A stretch of DNA of 64,000 nt from Hansfordia pulvinata (taxonomy: Eukaryota > Ascomycota > Sordariomycetes > Xylariales). The notes under the pieces were generated by a model. The model worked only from the letters and a program-made list of their open reading frames with translations. It was not told where the DNA came from and searched no databases. Of the stretch, positions 1-10,875 are shown piece after piece (the first letter of the stretch is position 1; every line of letters starts with the position of its first letter). The stretch covers positions 186,001 to 250,000 of the forward strand of contig BJKQ01000020.1 of the NCBI GenBank assembly GCA_006538405.1, given 5' to 3'. The translations under genes were made by a program, and so were the position numbers.

Positions 1-1
1 C

Positions 2-653
2 ATCACCGCAATAGGTGCGGATTTCATCCTACATCTTGATCTAGACCCGTTGAGTGTCGTCGCCGGACTGTTCATGGACATGGACTCGACCAAGGTCGTG
101 TTCCACCTCGAGGGCCCTCCAGGCCTAGGGCTGCTTCTTGTCAAGGGGGCCATGTCCCTGGGTACACTCGGCTTCACCTACGCCTGTTTCTCCCTGTGCC
201 CATGGGTCCTTCTGATCGTCTGCCCATGGCCGTGGGGCAATCCGCGGCTTACATTGACGGTCACATGTCACGGCTCTGAAAACAATAGCGTACAAGACGT
301 TAACATGGCCATGGCTTTTGTTGGCATCTTCACCTTTATAAAGGTAAGATAATGCCCGATTTAGAAGCCATCTTAGGAGACCGCAGTCAACTAACATGAG
401 CCCCCCACAGGTCGCGCAGCATTACGCTGGCAACTGGGTCCGAACCAACCATATCCTTGGAGCTGCGACCACGCACAGCGCACGCAACGTGCGGAGGGGC
501 GATGAAGACGATGATGGGGACTTTCTAGATGTCCGGCACCAGACCTTGTCGGACAGGGTTTTCTCTTCCAGGCTGATCCGGCCCAGCCTTCCGCGTCCCT
601 TGAAGACCTGTTTTGAATTCATCGTTCATAACCTCTTCATGAGTATCAATTAA
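2..653 (+). CDS. Partial membrane protein gene, 3' end only
   Basis: The frame is open from base 2, so the 5' part lies outside the window. Exon 2-343 joins exon 411-653 across an intron (344-410) with a GTAAGA donor, a CTAAC branch point and a CCACAG acceptor, all matching fungal consensus. The join is phase 0 and the frame ends at TAA 651-653. The visible ~196 residues contain one long hydrophobic stretch (about residues 40-78, rich in L, G, F, C and W) and a second just before the intron (AMAFVGIFTFIK), which suggests two membrane segments. A polar, Asp-rich C-terminus (DEDDDGDF) follows. I do not recognise the family. The intron signals are the main evidence that this is a gene. Codon use is not strongly biased, so a chance open frame remains possible. 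Confidence 0.45.
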
Positions 654-2176
654 TAGCAAGTTGCCAAATCCCCGAACTCGAATCGCCCGTGACTAAAAGT
701 GGCGATTGCCTGTCTGCATAAGCCTCGGCCTTGACCTCGTCTACCACCCATTAGTAGAATTTGAAGCTTGTAATGGCTCTTACCAATCATGAGTTAGAAG
801 TTCGAGCGCGTACCGGGAAATCCAGGCCATCCTACTAGTCGTGTCCAGCGAGCACCCGAGGCCTGCATCTCTCTATTTGCGCTCAGGTTGGAACCCCGCT
901 GCTTGTAAAGGGCAAGGGAAGGGTGTCCGGTGGCCGCGGGTCTATAGCCAGTGCCTCCGGGAGTCATTCTTCTCTTCATCGACGTACCTACGCGTGGAGT
1001 ACATGGTACATACCTTATGTAGGTAGCCTCGGGGGAGGCGGGCTGCGATGTCCACCGACTTACATTGCCCTTGGCGTCGCTGGCACGAGCGTCCCCTGCG
1101 ACAGAGCCTACCTGCATCCCACCCCACCACTGAATCGCCAGGCTCTGTCGTGTATGCATCCCGTCCGACGGAGACGACGCATCCAATGGTGAGCGAACGG
1201 CCCACGAGATGAGGAAACCCCCCTCCCACGCGGGAAGGGCGGCCGATCAGCTCATTCTCCCGGCCATCGCTAATTTCGCAGGTGAAGCTTTCAGTGTACG
1301 AGTGGGAAGGTGCGACCGTGAAGAGGGGCATTTAGGCAGAAATGGCCAACTGGGGGCTGACCGGGTAACTCTCCCTTCTACACATCATTTTCGCTTTAAT
1401 ACACCTATTTGCATTGCTCCCTTTTCACGAGTACACCAAGTCAGCCTTGGCCCGCAACACAGAACCAGTCTGCCTTGAGCACTGCCTACCTCGCCCTGGG
1501 GGGTCGGAAGGGTATATGCAGACACGACGGGGTTGTCCCAACCGCTTTCAGCGGCCGGCTGCCCCGTCGTAGCCTTACCCTACCGCCCTCGGGGTATCCT
1601 ACCGCTCTGTAACGGTTCTGGCCCATGTGGGCAAATGCACTGGTAAATACAACTAGACCGCTCTGCCATGCAGGCAAAAGAAACGAGATTGACACTTCCC
1701 TGGTGCTCAATCTTACCAGCACTTATGATCCACAGGAATGCCAGGGCCAGAGCGTGACACGCTCTCAGGGCTTGGGTGGCCTGCAGGCTGTAGCCTGCTC
1801 GTCGAGCTCGTGCCATATACGGATGGGATCAACCCCCTCCCGCGCTGCATGGTGGTAGTGCATGCTGCTGTCCTGGTTGTGCATGCCAAGTTCGGACACT
1901 CCGGGGCCCACAGGCGCAGCCGGCAGATGTGCACTCTTAAGGCTCGCTCTTCCCCCTCGCCGTCAAGGGCGCCAACATAAGCGTGGACTCTCGACTTCCC
2001 CTCCAACTTGACCTCGATGCCCCGCCTGCATCGCCTCGGCTCTTGTCCCCCAGCCGGCTGTCCGTCTCTTCCCTCTTGGTGGCTACTTCACTCCTCAGAT
2101 GTGGCATGCTGCGGGACCCGGGCCCCCTAAAGACGACTCGCCCCTGGCTCTTTGACGACATTCATACGATCGGTCC
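654..2176. other. Intergenic, no supported gene
   Basis: Spacer between the edge gene and the NLR-like gene. Open frames on both strands are short, overlap one another and show no recognisable family or splice pattern. The last ~200 bases are C/T-rich and probably hold the promoter and leader of the NLR-like gene, whose first good ATG is at 2177. I see no RNA gene or repeat. Confidence 0.5.
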
Positions 2177-5100
2177 ATGGCTCCTCCGACCACCGAGCGG
2201 CGAAGACTCTGCCGAACAGACTACGATGTGGCCTGGATTTCCCCTGTTCCCTCGATCGAGTACGCCCCTTCGCGTCTCATGCTCGACGAGGAGCATGCCA
2301 CTCCGGATTATGACGTTCTCTGGGACCAGAACTCCTATCTGTGTGGCACGATGGCGGGACACAACGTTGTCATTGCCACTTGTCCCAAGGGAATGGCAGG
2401 TAACGTCAACGCCAGCCATCTCACAGGCCCGCTTTTCAACACCTTTCCTCGGATTCGCATGACTCTGCTCGTCGGTATTGGCGGTGGCATTCCTCAACCA
2501 TCTCCATCTGCCACCTCTTCCAAAAACGTCCATCTTGGTGATGTGGTTGTTGGAGCACCGGGCGACGGCAGCCCGGCTTGCATCTACTACGACTTTGGTA
2601 GATCCCATCCCGAAGGATTCGAACCATTGGGAACATGAACAGGCCTGACTACATTCTGCTCCAGGCTCTTGAGAGGCTCTTTTCTGATCAGGACTTCGGG
2701 CAAAACTCATTTGATCAACATCGCCGCCGACTTCAAACCCCGCCATTCCAGGGCAAATTCGACTACCCGGGTCTGGAAAACGATCGACTCTACCATCACG
2801 GGTACACACACAAGGGCCCCTACGGTGCATGCTCCGTTGGTTGCGAAGAGTCAATGCTGGTGGATCGACCTCGGCGTACCACCCTTGATTCGGAGGGGCT
2901 CATCTTCCACCGCGGTAGAATCGCGTCCGGAAACTCTGTGGTCCAGTGCGGCCAGAAGCGGGAAACTATCCGCAATCAATGCGGGGACGCGCTGTGTATT
3001 GAGATGGAGACGGCTGGCGTGGATGTCAATAGGCCTTGCCTGGTGATCCGCGGCATTTCTGACTATGCCGACTCCCACAAAGGAAACATGTGGCGATCCT
3101 ATGCTGCAGGCAACGCGGCTGTCTTCGCGCGGGAGCTGTTGTCCAAGATCCCAGCATCCAAAACGCTTCACACTGGTTAGTCTCTGCTTGCAATCAAGTC
3201 GCGCTATGTACCATGTCGCTTATCTTACTGTGGACTTCTGCTTGAAAATGGTGACTCATCTCTTTTAGAAAAGCCAAAGATTCGAAACATACCTGACGTG
3301 GCCCGACTCGACATTGTGACTAGAAAGGACGACCTTGGTTGTGTACGAGAAGCACTCAAGAAGAACAGCTCTGGCCGCCGGTGTGTGATCAGTGGCCTGG
3401 TCGGGGTCGGGAAGACCCAGCTTGCTCTTGATTATGTGCATTCCTACGAGAGTCAATACTCTGATATTCTATGGCTAGATCTCAGCGACCATCAGGCGTT
3501 TGATCAGAGTCTTCGTGGTCTGTCAGACCAAGTATCCAAGGCGACGATCCCTGTCTCAACCACCCCCAGGGATCTCCATGAGAGACTAGATGCCCTGACA
3601 TCTTGGCTGAAAGATCCTGCCAACACAGACAGCTTTTGGTACTCGATGGATACGGAAACCCTAACTGGGAGAGCTCTATCTGCCTCGCAGAGCCCAAGCT
3701 CAAGACCTTCCTTTCCACCAACCTGCAAGGCTCAGTGATAGTCACAACAAGATGTCCGCAGACAGATCTGGGGTCTCAGGTGCCTTTGGGAGTCATCCCT
3801 GATACTCGCGATGGTCTTCGGATCCTATCGAAAACGTGTAGGAGACAAGGCGTGATAGACGGTATGGTCCCTGCCCAGAGCAACGTATCCTTAGCTGGTC
3901 CCTTTCTAACCATCGGTCAGACATCGATGCTGCCATACTAGTAGAGAAACTTGAGAGACACCCTCTCTTATTGGCCACTGCTGGGACGTACCTGGGTCAA
4001 ACCTCAATGAGCTTTGACGGCTATGTCCGAAATTACCAAGTTCTATGGGCGGAATTGCAACAGCGCAGCCCAAATATCGCATCTTATTCGGGTCTGACCC
4101 TTGGTTCCGTATTAGATCGGTCCTTCGATCACCTCAAGCGCGATAGCCCGGACGCCGCTCATCTGCTTCGTTTCTGGGCGTACCTCGACCACAGGAACAT
4201 TTATTTCCAGCTGGTCAAGCAAAGATGCACCAGTACCACAAACCCACCATGGTTCCAGCGTCTTGGCTGCAATGAGCCATCATTCCATCACGCATTTCTC
4301 CCGCTTCGCTCTCATGGGCTGCTCAACGTTGAATTCTCTGAACGTGTCAATCTAGAAAGCCAGGGCTATTCGCTACCGAAGTATGTCCACTTGTGGTCCA
4401 GGCATGTCTTGAACAAAGACTGGGATGCAGACTTGGCACTCCTTGCGCTGAGTTGCGTGACATCCCAGATTCCAGACCGTGGAAACTCTGTGCCCTTCCA
4501 AGTCATTCCACATGCTTCAAGGCTCGGCGAAACAGACTTCAGCCTTTCGAAGTCGGAAGAGACGCTGCGCGCTTTCGAGAAGCTGGGCAACCGCTACCGG
4601 AGGCATCATACTATGTGGCAATATGCCGAAGTCATGTTGCGGCGCGCCTTCGATGGCTCTCGAGGCACACTAGACTCAATGACGGCCTCTGCAGCCCATT
4701 CCCTTACCGAAGTGTATGATATGCTGGGCGAAGACCGCGCTGCCATCAACATGGGGGAAATGCACGTGCAGTGTCTGTCCAAGATTCACGGGCCTTCGGG
4801 GCATGACACACTGTTGGGAAGCTACAATCTAGGTTTGCTTTGTAGCAAATATGGCTAGCTGGACAAGGCCGTATAGATGATTCGACTCGCATATGATGGT
4901 TGGAAAGAGACCCAGGGAGTCGGTCCACTCCATGAGAGCACCCTGGGCGCAGCATTGCAACTTGCAAAAGTGCTTTCGCGGCAAGGTTGCAAGGAGGACG
5001 CGTTTGCATTACTTCACGCCACGGCCAAGGGCTACACCCAAGTGAAGGGAATGTATCATCTGGCGACTGCTTGGGACAACTACTACATGGGCATCGAGTA

Positions 5101-5814
5101 TTTCCGTTTGAAGAAGCCAGGAGAATCGAAACGTCATTTCTTGCTCGCGATTGCCGGATTTGAGAGCACTGCTAGACGTGGTTCGCAAGGGCTCGCCTGG
5201 GCACGCCACGGGCTGAAAGTTGTCGAAGACTCGATCGCGAGGACCAAAAGGGTCAGAGAAGCTAGGGAAGCCAAAGACAGCAACACTGCGTCAGAAGCCC
5301 GAGATGCTTCTGGAGACCGACCTGACAATAATCGGAGCAGAGCTTCCGCCGACTTTACGGCCTGTCACATGGAGAAGAAAGCGCATGCTCCCGATCCCTC
5401 AACAACGCAAGACTCAGCGAAGAAGCCACAGAGTTATGCATCCGCCGCGAAGAAAGCACCAGAGCACCAAGAGAAGAAGCCACAGAGTCATGCCTCTACC
5501 GTGACGAAAGCACCAGAGGGAAAGAACCACGGGAAGAAGCCACAGAATTATGCCGCCGCCGCGAGGAAAGCATCAGGAGAAGAAGCCCCCGGAGAAGAAG
5601 CCCCGGAGAAGAAGCCCCCGGAGAAGAAGCCCCCGGAGAAGAAGCCCCGGAGAAGAAGCCCCCGGAGAAGAAGCCACAGAATCATGCCCCCGCCGCAAAC
5701 AACGCACTAGAGAAACCCGAGGAGAAGAAGAAACAGGAGGAGAAACCACGTGAGAGGAAGCCAAAAAGTCAGATAAAACCGAGCATGCTTTCTCTTTTAT
5801 TTACCACACATTGA
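2177..5814 (+). pseudogene. NLR-like PNP_UDP / NB-ARC / TPR gene, broken
   Basis: Matches the fungal STAND/NLR-like architecture of an N-terminal nucleoside-phosphorylase-like domain, an NB-ARC ATPase and C-terminal TPRs; family members are implicated in non-self recognition. Seen here: phosphorylase-like domain 2177-3160 (GIGGGIP, YYDFGRSH, IEMETAGV, SDYADSHK); NB-ARC from ~3300 with P-loop GLVGVGKTQ and Walker-B-like LLVLDGYGN; GTYLGQ and helical region to ~4550; TPR-like helices 4570-5200; lysine-rich repeat tail from ~5390. Introns 3176-3268 and 3862-3920 (CTAAC, CAG) keep frame. Damage: one base missing near 2634 and one near 3630, in-frame TAG at 4856-4858 and 4874-4876, and a frame change in the repeat tail (~5578-5680). 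In the final frame the tail reads to TGA 5812-5814. Either a decayed gene or, for the frame breaks, assembly errors. The two TAGs are harder to explain as indels. Confidence 0.8.
5430..5690 (+). repeat. Minisatellite coding EKKPQ/EKKPP tail of the NLR-like gene
   Basis: Three longer units each carry a GAAGAAGCCACAGA core followed by Ala-rich codons (reading KKPQSYA, KKPQSHA, KKPQNYA). They are followed by about eight short units built on GAAGAAGCCCCCGGA. Some short units lack one C (14 bases instead of 15), which rotates the reading frame among EKKPP, GEEAP and RRRSP. After the array the KKPQNHA reading resumes in a different frame and runs to 5814. Slippage in this array alone can switch the C-terminus. 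Confidence 0.8.
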
Positions 5815-6013
5815 AGTTAATATATATCATACAGCTCTATAAACTACATATACTCTTTCACACGATAAGCCGCGAGAGCGAAAGCAGCAAGCCAGTCATC
5901 TTCTCACGAGGCGAAAGTGACAGAGAAACCAGCATAACGGACCAGCCTGCTGTTCCATGCATGGGCATAGCGTAATCGGCCGAACTACGCTGTGCGCACA
6001 AGAGGGGACATAT

Positions 6014-6069
6014 GGCCCCTCCCCTTTCCCCCCCTTCCCCCCCTCTCCCCCCCTTCTCCCCCCTCTCCG
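6014..6069. repeat. C/T low-complexity tract
   Basis: Runs of C broken by TT or CT doublets, about 55 bases, a polypyrimidine tract on the plus strand. It lies ~200 bases downstream of the end of the NLR-like gene. Confidence 0.85.
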
Positions 6070-9000
6070 CAATGACATACCTCCCCGAAGCCCAGGCAAT
6101 ACTGTCGAGAGCGGGTGGAACACAGGGTAGCAGGATGGGAGTCGCACCGTCGTCTGCGCCGGCCTCCAAGCCCTCCCCGTTCGTTATTGCTCATTTGATT
6201 GGCCCGCTGAATTGAGAGTCAGTTGCATTTCTGGTTGGCGCTGACTACCCGATGATCTTGAATCTTGACTAATCACTCGACCGCAGTTATTTGTGCGGGA
6301 CGGCAATCCTACAGCAGTTGAGGTCGTCAGTCATCAGTGGGGAAGAGTAATGTAACAACGGGGCTGATACGCTTCCACCATGTATGAGAGCCGCCTGCTT
6401 GGTTGTTGAATATGTCGCTGACGACCAGCGAAGTGCTGACATTCTATAATGTAGGCCGTTCCCCATGCCTGGGAAAATTGTCTCTTCGTTTCAACTTTGC
6501 TATCAGCCAGCTCGCGGTGATTAAAATGGGCTTCTGCGGCCGGAAAACCCACATGACAATCATTGGCAAGAAAGAAAAAAAAAAACTGGCGACCCCCTGG
6601 GCTCGCGTCGTGCTAGCTCAAGGGACCATCTGGCTTATAGATAGAGCTCCAACTGGGAGAGGATGCGCATCAGGACAGGCATCACGGAAAACAAGACCCT
6701 ATGCCACCCCCGAGCACATGACCCGGACCAGAAGAGGGCGGGAAGTTGGAACCGTGTGCTGAAACTCGGGGAGAGCGCTTGCCCGCCACCCAGAAACCCA
6801 CACGTTCGGAACCGTGTGACCCAGCCGGTCGCATCGTGTCGCGCACCCGTCTGCATAAGATCATGCCGGGCATACCTGCCGGCCGCTCGAAGCTTCGAGC
6901 CTACGTGAGGGCGGCGCAGGGGTGTACTGGGTCAGAAGGTGGGCGGTTTGCGGAGAACCTTGCCGTGTGGCCCCGGCGGCACCCGGAAGCTCTGTCGTGG
7001 GCCATGGCAACCTGCTCGGCAACACGGTGCAAATACTGCCATCTCCACTCAGCTGCGCTCGAGGAGCTGGGTGGCGGAAGCAGCGACTTGCAGCGGCGAT
7101 TGTTGATCTTCGCGGTGATGTACGGCTTCTGGCAGTCTGTCAACCCGGCGGCGGCGCGGCGTGTCCCCAACGGCTTTCGTATGATACGAGATGCCATCAC
7201 AGCCAACCCCTGCCATGTGTGTACTCCGTAAGCAAGCCTGCAGCCCCGCGCACGTCAGCAGCAATGAGTCTCAGTACGAGAGAGACGATCGGCCGATGGC
7301 TGGTCGGCAGGCACACTTTTGGCTTGAAGTTCCGTCGTTGGACTTGTCAGACACCCCCGCAAGGTAGATATGTAAGGCAGGGGCACAACACAGCAGTCGA
7401 GGAGGGCCGAGGCTCCTGGTCCCGCGACAGTCGTACGGGCGAAACAAGGGGCAGCCGAGTTTCCCTGCGGAGGCCGTGTTTGGATTCTTGACAGCGGTCG
7501 CGACCAACAAGCCTGGGAGGGATCATCCGACCACACGAGAGCTGCTGGTGGCCCTGACACGGAGATACCGCGGTACATTCACAGTTGCCCATGCCATCTG
7601 TTGGGAGCGAGGTAGGCTACCAAGGCAGCCTTGTTGACAGGCTTCAACCCCTTCGTGTGCTGACGAGGGGAGAACTGCATGGCCGCGCACGTGAGACGTG
7701 CTGTCATAACGGCAAGGCAGCCGGCGCTTGTGCCTCCACTCCCAAGTGAGGAAACGCGGTGCGGTCGCTGCCCAGCTTGACCCGTTTGGGCGTCGCAGAA
7801 TTTCGTCTGCTAGCCGTAGAGGCAACCGGACTGGGGCACCTGATAAACTCGGCCCAGCGCGGACGGGCGGCCGACGTTGCCCCGGGCGAACCAGAATCTC
7901 GGGTCGGGTGTGCCCGGCGCCATGACGTGCTGTTGAAAGCCGCAACTGTCCATACATGTGATGGACGATACTTGACAGAGGGCGGGTAAATCGAGAACGA
8001 GACCCTCTTTCATAAAGTTTGCTAGACGTGTCTGGTACGACAATGCCGCCTTGTCCCGAGCGCGGAGTGCATTATGTCAATGGGAACTGCCGTGTGAAAT
8101 CCCTTGTACAGAAAAACACATGGAACCTAGTGACGTCTGCAACGCACGAGTAATCCTCCCGCAGTATTGTCGCCTGGCAGGACTGGGAGTTCCAATTGTA
8201 CTCGAGAACGAGCTGAAACAAGCAAGCACGTTGGCGATGATGGAATCTTCGGAACGAAGCCGAGCCGGACGCCGTTCGTTAGGGTCATGCCTGATGACCA
8301 AACGATGTGCTGGCTTGCAGACCAAGCCCGATCTCCAGCCGGATGCCCCGGTTCATGTAAAGCAACACCGATGAAGCTGTGTGGTTACGCAACCGGTTAA
8401 CAAGACAGGGGTTGATAAGCCGGATACAAAGCAATCGTTGACGCGCTGCTGCAGCTTGGAGAGAGGAAATCGAACATCGCCCCCCCTCCCCTCTCTATGC
8501 AGAACGCATGCAGGTCTCCTTGCATGCGCTTGGGTTTGCATGGGAGGATGCCGTGTCGAACTCGTGGCACAGCCTTGGGATTTGAGTCGATTGGCACAAA
8601 AGACACCTGTGTGGGAGCCTCACCCGTTCCTGGGCCGTTACGCGTCAGAGGACGAATATACACGTGTGCGTGTACGCGGTATTCGTTCGCTGGTAGAGGT
8701 GGGCAAAGAGCGAGCCGGGGCGGACGGAGGGCAGGCCAGAGGATCCGCAGGCGACGACACCGGCAGCGGACGCCTGGGCGGTACGCGAGGGGGCGAGGGG
8801 TGCAAGGGCCGAGAGCGGGGGAGCGAGCGAGCGAGCGGGAGAGTGGCGTAAGTGGGTGTGTGTACGGACAGCAATTTGCTATTAACGGGACCACCTGGGC
8901 GGCGCTAAGCCCATGACCCTACTCGTACTGGAGACGGGCGAATTCTCCGCCTCTCATCACGGACGGCGAGTGAGCCGTGGGAGCCTGGCGCCCCGGCTGA

Positions 9001-10830
9001 AGTCGGGGCGAATGGCATTTGCGGTGTGGCCGACTGGACCCGCAGGCTTATTTCTGGGTCGCCCGCAGCCGGCTGGCTATCTGCGAAGGAGGACTGTTGT
9101 GATCAGTGAGGGCTGAAGGTATGAGACGACACAGCAAGCTGGTGATGACGGCCTGGCAGCGTGGCAGGTCGGCGGACGCATGGATCGTGATACTTGGTGT
9201 GGCAGATGAGCCTGGAAGAGGTGAGGAAATGTCAGCCCGTCAATGTTCAGGTCAAGACCTGTGGAAGGCAGGTACCAGTCCAATCTAACGGCACGGGTTT
9301 ACCCACAGCAATCAGGCCGGGGCGTACAATCTCCAGAGCGGGCGCCGCCCCAAAGTACGGGGTGCCGCACCTGCCCCCTGTGTACGAGTACTCCGGGATG
9401 ATGATGGGCAGTTGCGGACACTCGAGGCAAGTACATCCATGCATGTACCTACACCCGTGCTGGAGGTGGCTCCATCATCTGAGATACCTCAGGTACGGCA
9501 ACTTGATCACGGTCTGAACGAACGACTTTATTGTTCTGGACAATTCATTGTGCTTCCACGCATAACCCAGCGGCCTGCTGGGCCCATGGGTCCTTGTTCG
9601 GTCGAGCCCCCTCTGTTGTACTCGTAGACGAGGTCTGACATGATCGGATATCCGTGTTTCAAAGTCGTGAATGCATCTTATTCGTGGCCACGCAATTTGA
9701 CATCCCAAATTCACCGTCAATTTCCAATCTTGACTTGCCCAGTGGCGCTGACTTGAGTGATCGCTTCCCTCATTCATTCGAAACCCCCTCTGGTGTCACG
9801 ATCACGAGCGCTCTTCGATATGCAGACATGGTCCGTCGGCCAGCCAATCGAGAGAGCCAACAGGGCCCCGACGCATGGGATATGACGGCCCAACGACAAA
9901 TTGCAGCGTTCCCTGAGGCCGCAACCTCGGGTGTCCGGCTGGGCTTCTGCACGGTGACGGAAAGATTCGCTACCGCCGTGACTGATGGTCGACCGTTACC
10001 CGCTGACGAGACTAGCGACGAATAAGGACCCTGGTGGCCCGAGTCATGGCGATCATCCTTTGTCCGAGAGCCGAGAGTTGGCTGGCAAAAACACGAGGAG
10101 GTCACCACAGTCGCGCGCACGCGGGGCGGCGGGCGGCGTGGTATGTACCGCCCTTGTTTTGACGGACCAGAAGGATCGACGCTCATCAGAGCCGCAGGGT
10201 GTGCATGCCTTGAGCAGCTGTGTAGGAGTGGAAACGACGCCCGGACAGACTCGAGAGGACCACAGAGGCTGTATAATGAATACAACAAGACGGATGGCCA
10301 GTTTACGACATTGATGAGGATTTAGCAGTCTGAACGGGACAGAGCGGTAGCCTCGGAACTCTGCAAATCGTAGTCTCGCACGAGTATCCGCCGAGAGTTC
10401 ATCTCGTGGCTGATCCACTACGAAGTAGTTCTTTCTCACCAGATCTTGTTATTATGCCCGACTTTGACGGCGCACAGTCTGTGAATACGATTTGCCATCG
10501 CCACGCTGTCCCAATACTTCCCAGTTGTTGCAGAGTCCTGCGGATAGAAGATGCGGCTACTCGAAACTCCTTACACACGAGTATCCGTACGTGTACATCA
10601 AGGTGGATATTTGATTCGACTAAATCTTAGTTAAAAACTTTCGCGAGGCGGCTGCCCACAGAATAGCAGATAGCCGCGTGTTTCTCGCTGGTCGCTTTTC
10701 GTTTGTCTCTTCTCAGGGCGGAGGCCGGCACCAGGATACCGAAAAGTACAGCCCAGCACTACGGGGTACAGGTATCTTGTAATGCGGCTTGAAAGGGGTA
10801 GAGGCAGGGACGAGCATTTACAGAGTGAGG

Positions 10831-10875
10831 CGAGACAAGACGAGACGAGACGAGACGAGACATGAAGAGACAAGA
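10831..10875. repeat. (GAGAC)n pentanucleotide array
   Basis: About eight imperfect copies of CGAGA/AAGAC units, with four perfect consecutive GACGA copies in the middle. Confidence 0.85.
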
